A stretch of DNA of 61,513 nucleotides, from NCBI GenBank assembly GCA_016297005.1, contig JAEDHK010000008.1:1-61513 (forward strand), read 5' to 3'. A program made the translations under genes and the position numbers. The DNA comes from Clostridia bacterium. Its GTDB lineage: Bacteria; Bacillota; Clostridia; Christensenellales; DTU072. Below are positions 51,518-60,448 of this stretch, piece by piece; the stretch's first letter is position 1, and every line of letters begins with the position of its first letter. The notes under the pieces are model-generated. The model was not told the origin of the DNA. It ran no database searches and saw only the letters and a list, made by a program, of their open reading frames with translations.

Positions 51518-52387
51518 ATGTTTACGATTTCTAACGGGCAACGCGCCGAAGTCCTTACCCAGGCGCTTCCTTACATCAGAAGATATAACGGCGAGATCGT
51601 CGTCGTCAAGTACGGAGGCAACGCCATGATCAATCATACGTTAAAGCAGCAGGTCATGGAAGATATCGTTTTGCTGTGGCTGATCGGCGTTAAAGTCGTT
51701 CTGGTACATGGCGGCGGACCCGAAATATCCGAGATGATGAATAAATTGGGGAAAAAGACGGAATTCGTCAACGGCCTGCGCGTTACCGATAAAGAAACGG
51801 TGGAGATTGCTCAGATGGTTCTTGCCGGTAAGATCAATAAGTCGCTCGTCAACCTGCTCGGTATGAAAGGCGGCATGGCGATGGGCATCTCCGGTATGGA
51901 CGGAAAATTGATCGAAGCCAAAGTAAAGGATACCGACCTCGGGTACGTAGGCGAGATCACGAAGATTAATATCCGGCCGGTACGCGACTTGCTTGAAAAA
52001 GGATATATCCCCGTCGTTTCTACCGTCGGCTGCGATAACGAAGGCAACGTATATAATATCAACGGCGACACCGCCGCCGCGCATATCGCCGGCGCGCTTA
52101 ACGCAAAGCGTCTTATCATGATGACCGATATCGCAGGCGTTCTTCGCGACAAGGACGACTTGTCCACGTTGATCCCCGAGATTACTGTCAGCGAAGCAAA
52201 AAAACTTTTTTCCGAAGGCGTTATTTCGGGCGGTATGATTCCTAAAGTGGATTGCTGTATCGAGGCAATAAACAAGGGCGTAAAAAAAGTAATCATTATG
52301 GACGGCCGCGTGCCTCATTCCATTCTGATGGAACTTCTTACCGACGAAGGCGCAGGTACGATGGTGGTAGGAGACAAACAAGAATGA
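51518..52387 (+). CDS. argB: acetylglutamate kinase
   Basis: 289 residues. It phosphorylates N-acetylglutamate. Motifs: VVVKYGGNAM, VHGGGPEISEMMNKLG, NGLRVTD, GMKGGMAMGISGMDG and the late GVISGGMIPKVDCCIEA. This segment and the N-terminal QALPYIRRYNG helix are features of arginine-sensitive hexameric enzymes. AAAGGAG before 51518 sets the start; the frame itself opens at 51443 within argJ. Overlaps argD by four bases. Confidence 0.95.
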   Translation: MFTISNGQRAEVLTQALPYIRRYNGEIVVVKYGGNAMINHTLKQQVMEDIVLLWLIGVKVVLVHGGGPEISEMMNKLGKKTEFVNGLRVTDKETVEIAQMVLAGKINKSLVNLLGMKGGMAMGISGMDGKLIEAKVKDTDLGYVGEITKINIRPVRDLLEKGYIPVVSTVGCDNEGNVYNINGDTAAAHIAGALNAKRLIMMTDIAGVLRDKDDLSTLIPEITVSEAKKLFSEGVISGGMIPKVDCCIEAINKGVKKVIIMDGRVPHSILMELLTDEGAGTMVVGDKQE

Positions 52388-53550
52388 GTTATATTACGGA
52401 AAAAGACAATGAGTACGTTGCGGGCACGTACGCTCGCTTCCCCATAGAGTTAGTTTCGGGCAAAGGGTCGATCCTGATCGGCTCGGATGGAAAAGAATAC
52501 GTCGATCTGGGCTCGGGTATCGGCGTGACGTCATTCGGTATTGCAGATCCTGTCTGGACGGCGGCCGTTACGGAACAACTGAATAAGATCCAACACGCCT
52601 CCAACCTGTATTATACCGAGCCTTGCGCTGTGCTCGCCGAAAAGCTTTGCCTTCTTACCGGCATGAAAAAGGTTTTTTTCGGTAATTCCGGCGCCGAGGC
52701 CAACGAGTGCGCCGTAAAGGTTGCGCGGAAGTATGCGCAGGACAAAAAGGGCCCGGAATATCAAACCGTCGTCACGCTGAAAAACAGCTTTCACGGACGT
52801 ACGATCACAACCCTTGCTGCGACGGGACAAGACGTCTTCCATACCAAGTTTCTGCCGCTGACGGACGGTTTTTTATATGCGCAGGCGGGCGACCTTAACG
52901 GTGTGAAAGAACTTGTGAAGAAAAATAAAGTCGCCGGTATCATGATCGAGTGCGTGCAAGGCGAGGGCGGCGTGATTCCGCTGGACGGCGATTTTGTGCG
53001 CGGTCTGTACGAGTTGTGCCAAAAAGAGGATATTGTCTTTATCGTGGACGAGGTTCAGACGGGTAACGGCAGAACGGGTAAACCCTATGCATATATGCAC
53101 TATGGCGTCAAGCCCGACGTCGTGACCACGGCAAAGGGCCTCGGAGGAGGACTGCCCATCGGCGCGTGTATTTTGGGTGAAAAAACGGAAGCGGTCCTCG
53201 GTAGAGGCGACCACGGTTCCACCTTCGGCGGCAATCCCGTTGCGTGCGCGGGCGCGATTACCGTCATCGACCGTATGACCGAGGAGCTGATGAAAGAAGT
53301 CGATGAAAAGAGCGCTTTTCTTTTCGAGGAGCTGAGTAAAGCCGATGGAGTGGAAAGCGTCACCGGAAAAGGTCTGATGATCGGCATTCTGCCTAAAAAC
53401 AAGAGCGCAAAAGAAGTAGTGACCGCCTGTATGGAAAAAGGCGTGATCTGCCTGACGGCGAAAAACAAAGTTCGTCTTCTTCCCGCATTGAATATTCCGC
53501 TTGACGCGTTGAAGAAAGCGGCGGACGTCATTATCGAAGCTTGCAAATAA
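52384..53550 (+). CDS. argD: acetylornithine aminotransferase
   Basis: 388 residues, class III PLP-dependent aminotransferase. It turns acetylglutamate semialdehyde into acetylornithine. FFGNSGAEANECAVKVAR, NSFHGRTITTLAATGQ, VDEVQTGNGRTGK and the PLP Lys region TTAKGLGGGLPIGA are present, as is HGSTFGGNPVACA. The ATG at 52384 overlaps the argB stop (ATGA); upstream in-frame sequence belongs to argB. Confidence 0.95.
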   Translation: MSYITEKDNEYVAGTYARFPIELVSGKGSILIGSDGKEYVDLGSGIGVTSFGIADPVWTAAVTEQLNKIQHASNLYYTEPCAVLAEKLCLLTGMKKVFFGNSGAEANECAVKVARKYAQDKKGPEYQTVVTLKNSFHGRTITTLAATGQDVFHTKFLPLTDGFLYAQAGDLNGVKELVKKNKVAGIMIECVQGEGGVIPLDGDFVRGLYELCQKEDIVFIVDEVQTGNGRTGKPYAYMHYGVKPDVVTTAKGLGGGLPIGACILGEKTEAVLGRGDHGSTFGGNPVACAGAITVIDRMTEELMKEVDEKSAFLFEELSKADGVESVTGKGLMIGILPKNKSAKEVVTACMEKGVICLTAKNKVRLLPALNIPLDALKKAADVIIEACK

Positions 53551-53562
53551 GAGAGGTTAATT

Positions 53563-54549
53563 ATGGATTTAAAAGGAAAGAATTTTTTGAAATTACTGGA
53601 TTTCACACCCGAAGAGATAGACGGTTTGATCTGCCTTGCCGAAGAATTAAAAGCGAAAAAGAAGGCGGGCATTAAGCACGCTACGTGCGCCGGTAAGAAT
53701 ATTGCTCTCATTTTCGAGAAGACGAGTACGCGTACAAGATGCAGTTTCGAGGTGGCGGCAAACGACCTCGGCATGAGCGCCGTTTATCTCGATCCCAAGA
53801 GCTCTCAGCTCGGAAAAAAAGAAAGTATTGCCGACACGGCCCGGGTACTCGGAAGGATGTTCGACGGAATAGAGTACCGCGGATACGATCAGAAAATCGT
53901 AGAAGAGATCGCTCACTATGCCGGCGTGCCTGTTTGGAACGGACTTACGAACGAATTCCATCCGACGCAGATTCTTGCCGATTTCATGACCATAAAAGAG
54001 AAATTCGGATACCTGAAAGGCATTAAATTGGTTTATATGGGAGACGCAAGATATAACATGGGCAACTCGCTTATGGTCGGTGCCGCCAAAATGGGAATGC
54101 ATTTTGTCGCTTGCGCGCCGGAAAAGTATTTTCCTGATAAAGATTTGATCGGGACTTGTCGTAAGATCGCCGCAGAGACCGGCGCCGTGCTCGAATTCGA
54201 AACGGATGTGATGAAGGCGACAAAAGAAGCCGACGTCATCTACACCGACGTTTGGGTGTCGATGGGCGAGCCGGACGAAGTGTGGGCGGAGCGGATAAAA
54301 GACCTTCTTCCTTACCAGGTCAACAAAGCAGTGATGAATAACGCCGGAGACAAGTGCCGTTTTATGCATTGCCTGCCCGCTTTTCATGACCTCAAAACGG
54401 AGATCGGAAAGAGCGTTTTCGAGAGGTTCGGCCTGACGGAAATAGAAGTGACCGACGAAGTGTTCGAGAGTCCGGCGTCCATTGTTTTCGACGAGGCGGA
54501 AAACCGGATGCATACGATAAAAGCCGTTATGGCCGCTACCCTTGCTTAG
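53563..54549 (+). CDS. argF: ornithine carbamoyltransferase
   Basis: 328 residues. It makes citrulline from ornithine and carbamoyl phosphate. Carbamoyl-phosphate loop EKTSTRTRCSFE (Ser55-Arg59), HPTQILADF, ornithine-site VSMGEPDEVWAER with the SMG motif, and the catalytic Cys in FMHCLPAFHD. Thirteen bases after argD and eight before carA, so substrate supply by the Car enzyme is co-expressed with its use. Confidence 0.96.
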   Translation: MDLKGKNFLKLLDFTPEEIDGLICLAEELKAKKKAGIKHATCAGKNIALIFEKTSTRTRCSFEVAANDLGMSAVYLDPKSSQLGKKESIADTARVLGRMFDGIEYRGYDQKIVEEIAHYAGVPVWNGLTNEFHPTQILADFMTIKEKFGYLKGIKLVYMGDARYNMGNSLMVGAAKMGMHFVACAPEKYFPDKDLIGTCRKIAAETGAVLEFETDVMKATKEADVIYTDVWVSMGEPDEVWAERIKDLLPYQVNKAVMNNAGDKCRFMHCLPAFHDLKTEIGKSVFERFGLTEIEVTDEVFESPASIVFDEAENRMHTIKAVMAATLA

Positions 54550-54557
54550 AGGCGTTT

Positions 54558-55631
54558 ATGAAGAAAGGATATCTGGTATTGAGCGACGGAAGGTATTTCG
54601 AGGGCGTACGCATCGGCGCCGATAAAGAAACGGTGGGAGAGTTGGTTTTTACCACCGGGATGGAAGGCTATCTCGAAACGCTTACCGACGCCAGTTACGC
54701 CGGGCAGATCATTACGCAAACCTTTCCGCTCATCGGAAATTACGGCGTGATAGAAGAAGATTTCGAGGGAGAACCGGCGGCGCTCGGTTATATCGTCAGC
54801 GAACTGTGCGATTATCCGTCCAATTTCCGCAATCAGTATCCTTTGGACGAATTTTTAAAGAATAAAAAGATCCCCGGGCTTGCCGGTATCGATACCAGAT
54901 CGGTAACCCGTATTATTCGGGAACAGGGCGTAATTAACGCCGGGATCTTTGACAAGGTTCCGGAAGATCTGACAGCCATCCGCTCTTATGAGGTCAAAGG
55001 CGTCGTTTCTGCCGTTACCGCCGATAAGAAAGAAATTTTTGACGTCGATAACCAAAAATACTCGGTTGCGCTCATCGATTACGGTTCGAAAAAGAATATT
55101 TTGCGGAATCTGTTGAAGCGCGGCTGCAAAGTGACCGTTTTTCCGAGCGACGTGAAAGCGGAAGAGATCTTAAACGGCGGATTCGACGGCGTGATGCTCT
55201 CTAACGGTCCCGGCGATCCGGCTGAGAACGTCGGGTGCATTGCGGAACTGAAAAAAATCATCGGCAGAATCCCCACTTTCGGCATTTGTCTCGGACATCA
55301 ATTGACGGCGCTTGCTATGGGCGGGAAGACGATTAAATTAAAGTACGGACACCGAGGCGGCAATCAGCCTGTGAAAGAAGTCAAAGGTAAGCGGACGTAT
55401 ATTACCAGCCAGAATCACGGATACGCAGTCGTGGCCGACTCTTTACGGGGCGTTGGCGAAGAAATATTCGTCAATGCCAACGACGGTAGCTCGGAGGGGA
55501 TTTTCTATCCGGGGAAAAAATGTTTTACCGTGCAGTTTCATCCGGAAGCCGCGGGCGGACCGCACGACGCGGAATTTCTGTTCGATAAGTTCCTCGATCT
55601 GATGGAGGGGAAAGAATATGCCCAAGAATAA
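54558..55631 (+). CDS. carA: carbamoyl-phosphate synthase small subunit
   Basis: 357 residues. The glutaminase subunit delivers ammonia to CarB. N-terminal subunit-interaction domain with FTTGMEGYLETLTDASYAGQI, and C-terminal amidotransferase with GPGDP, the nucleophile Cys in GICLGHQL, and FHPEA. Overlaps carB by 14 bases. Its place in the arginine operon behind ARG boxes suggests this is the arginine-regulated Car enzyme. Confidence 0.96.
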   Translation: MKKGYLVLSDGRYFEGVRIGADKETVGELVFTTGMEGYLETLTDASYAGQIITQTFPLIGNYGVIEEDFEGEPAALGYIVSELCDYPSNFRNQYPLDEFLKNKKIPGLAGIDTRSVTRIIREQGVINAGIFDKVPEDLTAIRSYEVKGVVSAVTADKKEIFDVDNQKYSVALIDYGSKKNILRNLLKRGCKVTVFPSDVKAEEILNGGFDGVMLSNGPGDPAENVGCIAELKKIIGRIPTFGICLGHQLTALAMGGKTIKLKYGHRGGNQPVKEVKGKRTYITSQNHGYAVVADSLRGVGEEIFVNANDGSSEGIFYPGKKCFTVQFHPEAAGGPHDAEFLFDKFLDLMEGKEYAQE

Positions 55632-58600
55632 GAATATCAAAAAAGTCCTCGTCATCGGTTCGGGACCCATCGTCATCGGACAGGCGGCCGAGTTCGATTA
55701 CGCCGGTACGCAAGCCTGTCGCGTTCTGAACCGGGAGGGGATCTGCACCGTCCTCGTCAACTCTAACCCCGCGACCATCATGACGGATAAAATGGTGGCC
55801 GACGCCGTGTATCTGGAACCGCTTAACGTCGACACCGTGGCTCGTATCATTAAAAAAGAACGCCCGGACGGCCTCCTTGCCGGCCTCGGAGGACAGACGG
55901 GCCTGACCATATCCATGCAACTTGCCGAAAAAGGCGTGTTGCAAAAATACGGCGTAACTTTGCTCGGGACCGATATCCAAGCCATTAAAAACGCCGAAGA
56001 CAGAGAACTGTTCCGCAATAAAATGAAGGAGATCGGACAGCCGGTTGTGCCGTCCGAGATTGCCGTGACAGTCGAAGAAGCTCTGAAAGCGGCCGAAGCC
56101 ATAGGATATCCCGTCATCGTTCGTCCCGCATATACGCTTGGCGGTACCGGCGGCGGTATTGCCGAAACGGAAGAAGAGCTTCGCATTATAGCAGAATCCG
56201 GCCTCGATCTCTCGCCCATTACGCAGATTCTCGTCGAAAAATGTATCTCCGGTTGGAAAGAAATAGAATTTGAGACCATGCGCGACGGCGTAGGTAACGT
56301 CATCGCCGTTTGCTCGATGGAAAACGTCGATCCCGTTGGCATCCACACGGGAGATTCCGTTGTCGTGGCGCCGGCATTGACTCTTTCCGATAAAGAATAT
56401 CAGATGCTTCGTACGGCGTCGCTCGATATTATCAGCGCCATCGGTATCGTCGGCGGTTGTAACTGTCAATTCGCGCTCAACCCGGACAGCTTCGAGTACG
56501 CCGTTATCGAGGTCAACCCCAGAGTGTCCCGCTCTTCGGCGCTCGCGTCCAAAGCTACCGGTTATCCTATTGCGAAGATAACGACCAAGATCGCCCTCGG
56601 GTATACCATGGACGAGATCAAAAACGAAATCACCGGCAAGACGTGCGCCTGCTTCGAGCCCGCTCTCGATTACGTCGTGGTCAAGTTCCCCAAGTGGCCG
56701 TTCGATAAGTTCGTCGGGTCGTCGAGGACGCTCGGTACGCAGATGAAAGCTACCGGAGAAGTCATGGCCATCGCTCGTAATTTCGAGGCCGGACTGATGA
56801 AAGCCGTCCGCGGCGCAGAGATATCCGCAGATACTCTTAACATGGCGCCTCTTGACGAACGCACGGTGGAAGAACGCCTGTACGACAAAAACGACAGGAG
56901 ACTCTTTACTGTTTTTGAGGCTCTTAAAAAAGGTATTTCAGTTTCCCGAATTCAAGAAATTACAAAGATCGATAAATGGTTTATCAAGAAAATCAAGAAC
57001 CTTGCCGACTACGAAACGAAGATCGCCGAAAGCTTTTTGGACGAGGACTATTATTTAGGTAAAAAGCTCGGATACACCGACGCCGCTCTAAAAAGACTTA
57101 CCGGTAAAAAGGATATGCCGGGACAGATTTTCAGCTACAAGACGGTCGACACTTGCGCGGCCGAGTTTTCTGCGGAGACGCCTTATTTTTATTCTACAAC
57201 GGACGGCGAGTGTGAAGCTCGTTCTATCGCAAGGAGCGGCAAACCGGTCATCATCGTTCTCGGTTCCGGACCCATTCGTATCGGACAGGGGATCGAGTTT
57301 GATTATAGCTCCGTCCACTGCGTCAAGGCCCTGCGCGAGATGGGCTACGACGTCGTTATTATCAATAACAATCCGGAGACGGTCTCGACCGACTATGATA
57401 CTGCTGACAGGCTGTACTTCGAGCCGCTCACGCCCGAAGACGTTATGAACGTCATCAAGGTAGAAAATCCAATCGGCGTCGTGGTTGCTTTCGGCGGACA
57501 AACGGCCATTAAGTTGACTAAGTTTCTGGACAAAAACAATATTCCCATTTTAGGTACGAGCGCGGAAGGTATCGATCTCGCCGAGGATCGCGCGCGGTTT
57601 GACGCACTGTTGGAAAAATTTGGTATTTTCCGTCCTAAGGGACAGGGCGTTGTGACGGAGGAAGAAGCGCTTTCTGCGGCAAGTCGCCTCGGTTATCCCG
57701 TTTTGCTCCGTCCCAGTTACGTCATCGGCGGTCAGAATATGATCATAGCCAAGACGGAAAAAGACGTCAAAAAGTACATGAAACGTATTCTTACGGGCGG
57801 CATCGAAAATCCGGTCCTCGTCGACAAGTATATGCCGGGTATCGAGCTGGAAGTGGACGTTATTTCCGACGGAAAAGATGTTCTTATTCCCGGTATTATG
57901 GAACATATTGAAAGGGCAGGCGTGCACAGCGGCGATTCCATTGCCGTGTATCCGCCATATAATCTGACCGATAAGTTCACGGAAAAGATCGTACGTTGCT
58001 CCACGAACCTTGCGATTGCTTTGGGTACGAAAGGCCTCGTTAATATACAATACCTTATTTACGAAAACGAGCTTTACGTCATCGAGGTCAATCCCCGCGC
58101 GTCGCGTACGGTACCGTATATCAGCAAGGTTACCGACGTGCCTATGGTCGATCTTGCGTCCGCAGTTATGCTCGGTACACCCCTGAAAGATCTGGGTTAC
58201 GGCACCGGCCTTGCCAAGATTCCGCCCTACTTTGCCGTCAAGGTGCCCGTTTTCTCTTTTGAAAAGCTCAATGACGCCAATTCTATCCTGGGTCCGGAAA
58301 TGAAGTCCACCGGGGAAGTGCTCGGTATCGGTAAGACCATGGCAGAAGCCATGTTCAAAGGTCTTTCTGCCGCCGGTTTTTCCGTGCCCGACGTAAAGAA
58401 AGATGGGGTGGGCGTGCTTATCAGCGTGGAAGAAAGCGACTATCAGGAAGTTCTTTCTCTTGCCAAGCGTTTCTACGACCTGGGTGCGCGGATTTATGCT
58501 ACCACAGGTACGGCGAAAGCCATCTCTTCGCTCGGGATCGAAGTCGCGTCCGTCAAGAATGCTACTGAGAGTAACGAACTGAGCGATCTGCTCGAAAGCG

Positions 58601-59646
58601 GCGCTTTGGGCTATATCGTCTACACCGGAGCCGTCAAGGACGCCACCATGGGCGACTATAACCTTCTGCACCGCCGCGCAATGCAACTCGGCGTTCCTTG
58701 CCTGACTTCTTTGGACACGGCGAACGCTGTCGCTTCCATGATCGAAAGCCGATTCAGTTTCAATAATACCGAACTCGTCGACGTCTGCAAAATGCGTAAA
58801 AGCCGCCGCGAAATACCTTTTGTAAAAATGCACTCTTGCGGCAACGATAATATTTATATCGAAAACTACGACGAAAGTATCACTTGTCCGGAGTCTCTTT
58901 GCGTTCAATTATGCGCAGAGCACTTCGGTATCGGCGGCGACGGTATCGTATTGATCGAAAAGTCCGACGTTGCCGACGCAAAAATGCGTTCTTTCAATAA
59001 GGACGGAAGCGAAGGCAAGATGGCCGGTAACAATATCCGTTGCGTGGCCAAGTACTTATATGAAAAGGGCCTTGTGAAAGGCGAAAAAGTCACAATCGAG
59101 ACGATCAGCGGCGTCCATGCGCTGAAATTGTACGTGCGCGAAGGAAAGGTCAGCTCCGTTTCCGTCGATATGGGCAAGGCCGATCTGTCGCTTGATTCTT
59201 TTAAGCCGAAAAAGAAAACGGAAAAAACGGTCGATTGTCCGATCACGATCGGCGGACAAAAGTATAACGTGACCTGCGTTTCTTTAGGCAACCCGCACGT
59301 CGTCGCTTTTATCGATAACCTGGACGGGCTTCCCATCGAAAAGATCGGTCCGAAGTTTGAACGATGCGACTTGTTCGGCGTGCGCGTCAATACCGAATTC
59401 GTGCGCGTGGTCAATAGTACGAACTTGCGCGTACGCGTATGGGAAAGAGGCAACGGAGCCACTCTCGCCTGCGGCACGGGCGCTTGCGCCGCCGTTGTAG
59501 CCGCCGTTGAAAACGGATTCTGTCAAAAAAATACCGATATCAACGTCAGCCTTCCCGGCGGAACGCTCGTCGTTAATTATTCCGACGAAGGTATTACCTT
59601 GACCGGAAGCGTAACGCAAGTTTATCGAGGATACTTCGAGTATTGA
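55618..59646 (+). CDS. carB-dapF: fusion: carbamoyl-phosphate synthase large subunit + diaminopimelate epimerase-like domain
   Basis: 1342 residues. Residues 1-1058 are a complete CarB: two ATP-grasp halves (GSGPIVIGQAAEFDYAGTQA; GSGPIRIGQGIEFDYSSVHC) and a C-terminal MGS-fold allosteric domain ending at DTANAVASMIESRF. With no stop, residues 1059-1342 form a DapF-like epimerase: IPFVKMHSCGNDNIYIE, GIGGDGIVLIE, NKDGSEGKMAGNNIRCVAKYL, SLGNPHVVAF, RVWERGNGATLACGTGACAA. An in-frame ATG at 58792 marks the old dapF start but has no ribosome site. DapF uses two cysteines; Cys1285 (ACGTG) is kept, but the first (normally CGN) is Ala1136 in MAGN. CarB activity is secure; epimerase activity is doubtful. 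Confidence 0.9.
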   Translation: MPKNKNIKKVLVIGSGPIVIGQAAEFDYAGTQACRVLNREGICTVLVNSNPATIMTDKMVADAVYLEPLNVDTVARIIKKERPDGLLAGLGGQTGLTISMQLAEKGVLQKYGVTLLGTDIQAIKNAEDRELFRNKMKEIGQPVVPSEIAVTVEEALKAAEAIGYPVIVRPAYTLGGTGGGIAETEEELRIIAESGLDLSPITQILVEKCISGWKEIEFETMRDGVGNVIAVCSMENVDPVGIHTGDSVVVAPALTLSDKEYQMLRTASLDIISAIGIVGGCNCQFALNPDSFEYAVIEVNPRVSRSSALASKATGYPIAKITTKIALGYTMDEIKNEITGKTCACFEPALDYVVVKFPKWPFDKFVGSSRTLGTQMKATGEVMAIARNFEAGLMKAVRGAEISADTLNMAPLDERTVEERLYDKNDRRLFTVFEALKKGISVSRIQEITKIDKWFIKKIKNLADYETKIAESFLDEDYYLGKKLGYTDAALKRLTGKKDMPGQIFSYKTVDTCAAEFSAETPYFYSTTDGECEARSIARSGKPVIIVLGSGPIRIGQGIEFDYSSVHCVKALREMGYDVVIINNNPETVSTDYDTADRLYFEPLTPEDVMNVIKVENPIGVVVAFGGQTAIKLTKFLDKNNIPILGTSAEGIDLAEDRARFDALLEKFGIFRPKGQGVVTEEEALSAASRLGYPVLLRPSYVIGGQNMIIAKTEKDVKKYMKRILTGGIENPVLVDKYMPGIELEVDVISDGKDVLIPGIMEHIERAGVHSGDSIAVYPPYNLTDKFTEKIVRCSTNLAIALGTKGLVNIQYLIYENELYVIEVNPRASRTVPYISKVTDVPMVDLASAVMLGTPLKDLGYGTGLAKIPPYFAVKVPVFSFEKLNDANSILGPEMKSTGEVLGIGKTMAEAMFKGLSAAGFSVPDVKKDGVGVLISVEESDYQEVLSLAKRFYDLGARIYATTGTAKAISSLGIEVASVKNATESNELSDLLESGALGYIVYTGAVKDATMGDYNLLHRRAMQLGVPCLTSLDTANAVASMIESRFSFNNTELVDVCKMRKSRREIPFVKMHSCGNDNIYIENYDESITCPESLCVQLCAEHFGIGGDGIVLIEKSDVADAKMRSFNKDGSEGKMAGNNIRCVAKYLYEKGLVKGEKVTIETISGVHALKLYVREGKVSSVSVDMGKADLSLDSFKPKKKTEKTVDCPITIGGQKYNVTCVSLGNPHVVAFIDNLDGLPIEKIGPKFERCDLFGVRVNTEFVRVVNSTNLRVRVWERGNGATLACGTGACAAVVAAVENGFCQKNTDINVSLPGGTLVVNYSDEGITLTGSVTQVYRGYFEY

Positions 59647-59661
59647 TTCTTACTAAAAAAT

Positions 59662-59683
59662 CCGGCGTCAGGCCGGTTTTTTT
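59662..59683 (+). terminator. terminator of the arginine operon
   Basis: CCGGC / GCCGG stem, 5-base loop, then seven T; an A-run upstream extends the pairing. Confidence 0.85.
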
Positions 59684-59751
59684 ATGACGTGAACGCCGTC
59701 TTACTTTGGGGTGCACCCCATCACTCTCGGCTATTTTTATGTTACTTTGCG

Positions 59752-60048
59752 CTATTCTTTCTTGTAAATCTTATAAAAATCATCACAAGATATTGCATAA
59801 TAACCGTTTGAAACGGAAGCGGCAAGGCAACACACATTGATTAGCCCAAAATAATTCCTTTTTTTATCAATCACGATTGCCGGCGGGCGTTTGGGACGTT
59901 TCCATTTAGTAAGATTGTGGGCATTGGTAAACTCATTTTCAGTAAGCCATTCCAATAATACTTTCCATTCATTTCTTTTACGGACTACAACATAGTATTG
60001 TCCATTGCTTCCGGGTTCTTTTCTTTGTTTGAATTCTGTTTGTTTCAT
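59752..60048 (-). CDS. unrecognised small protein under riboswitch control
   Basis: 98 residues, not recognised. It is basic in the first half (FKQRKEPG, VVVRKRNEWK, KRPKRPP) with a VLLEWLTENEF helix, and ends NGYYAISCDDFYKIYKKE. No signal peptide or clear membrane helix; a short hydrophobic LINVCCLAASV lies near residue 75. The start at 60048 has GAGAGGTG at suitable spacing; an earlier TTG (60063) is inside that site. It is the only gene after a SAM-I-like riboswitch with its own promoter, so its expression should respond to that ligand. AT-rich, in a mobile-element scar. Confidence 0.6.
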   Translation of the reverse strand: MKQTEFKQRKEPGSNGQYYVVVRKRNEWKVLLEWLTENEFTNAHNLTKWKRPKRPPAIVIDKKRNYFGLINVCCLAASVSNGYYAISCDDFYKIYKKE

Positions 60049-60088
60049 AAAAACACCTCTCAATTTTTTATTCCATCAAGAGGGTAAG

Positions 60089-60114
60089 AAAAACGCCCAT
60101 CGTGAAGATAGGCG
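60089..60114 (-). terminator. riboswitch-controlled intrinsic terminator
   Basis: On the RNA strand CGCCTATC (60114-60107), 5-base loop, GATGGGCG (60101-60094), then five T (60093-60089). The left arm can instead pair with the aptamer 3' strand. Confidence 0.85.
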
Positions 60115-60130
60115 TGCGCACTTTAAAATA

Positions 60131-60213
60131 CCCATCTTCCAAGCATTAGCACCTTGCCTTCCGGTAGGTTGCTGTGTAGTCAACGGGCTTGTCCCTCGTA
60201 CACTCTTTATGGT
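60131..60213 (-). promoter_or_regulatory. SAM-I-like (S-box) riboswitch aptamer
   Basis: Read on the minus strand, the conserved S-box blocks appear in order: AAGAG, GAGGGACAAGCCCG, CAGCAACC, and AAGGTGCTAA, followed by AAGATGGGTA as the P1 3' strand. P3 is short with a GGAA loop. The usual P4 between GCTAAT and the P1 strand seems absent. Switch: GAAGATGGG (60139-60131) pairs over 9 bp with CCTATCTTC (60112-60104), the left side of the terminator. Ligand-bound P1 would remove this antiterminator and end transcription. Family assignment from conserved blocks only. Confidence 0.68.
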
Positions 60214-60416
60214 AAGAATATTATATACTCTTTATAATAATAAGTCAATATAGTATAAATCCTCATTCGCGCCATTTTCATAACAGCATTGTATCTATTA
60301 AGAATGTCACGTATTTTGCTGTTGTCAACGTATTCCATAGCCATATCTATATCGTCTTTCATGGAATAGTAATAGCAGATTTCTTTTAAATCCTCTCTAA
60401 CTTGTTTTGTAGTCAT
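60207..60416 (-). CDS. small truncated-looking regulator, DUF1492/ArpU-like N-terminus
   Basis: 69 residues starting MTTKQVREDLKEICYYYSMK with AGGAG seven bases upstream. The pattern EICYYYS ... DNSKIRDILNRYNAVM ... RIYTILTYYYKEY resembles the N-terminal part of small phage/ICE regulators with a sigma-like helix-turn-helix, but the helix-turn-helix part is missing and the frame ends IIFLP. The last codons overlap the promoter of the riboswitch transcript. Probably a fragment; function uncertain. Confidence 0.4.
   Translation of the reverse strand: MTTKQVREDLKEICYYYSMKDDIDMAMEYVDNSKIRDILNRYNAVMKMARMRIYTILTYYYKEYIIFLP
60220..60248 (-). promoter_or_regulatory. promoter of the riboswitch transcript
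   Basis: Minus strand TTGACT (60248-60243), 17 bp, TATAAT (60225-60220). The expected start is about seven bases on, right at the P1 5' strand of the aptamer. Confidence 0.85.
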
Positions 60417-60448
60417 TTTTTCTCCTTGTCCTCAAACGAACAATCAGG

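Noticed and set aside
57550..58908. 452-codon ORF on the minus strand inside carB
   Set aside because: It is the mirror of a strongly conserved CarB reading frame; its residue pattern shows no family motif and there is no ribosome site. The same holds for other long antisense ORFs, e.g. 4998-6044, 17465-18514, 55525-56469 and 53647-54513.
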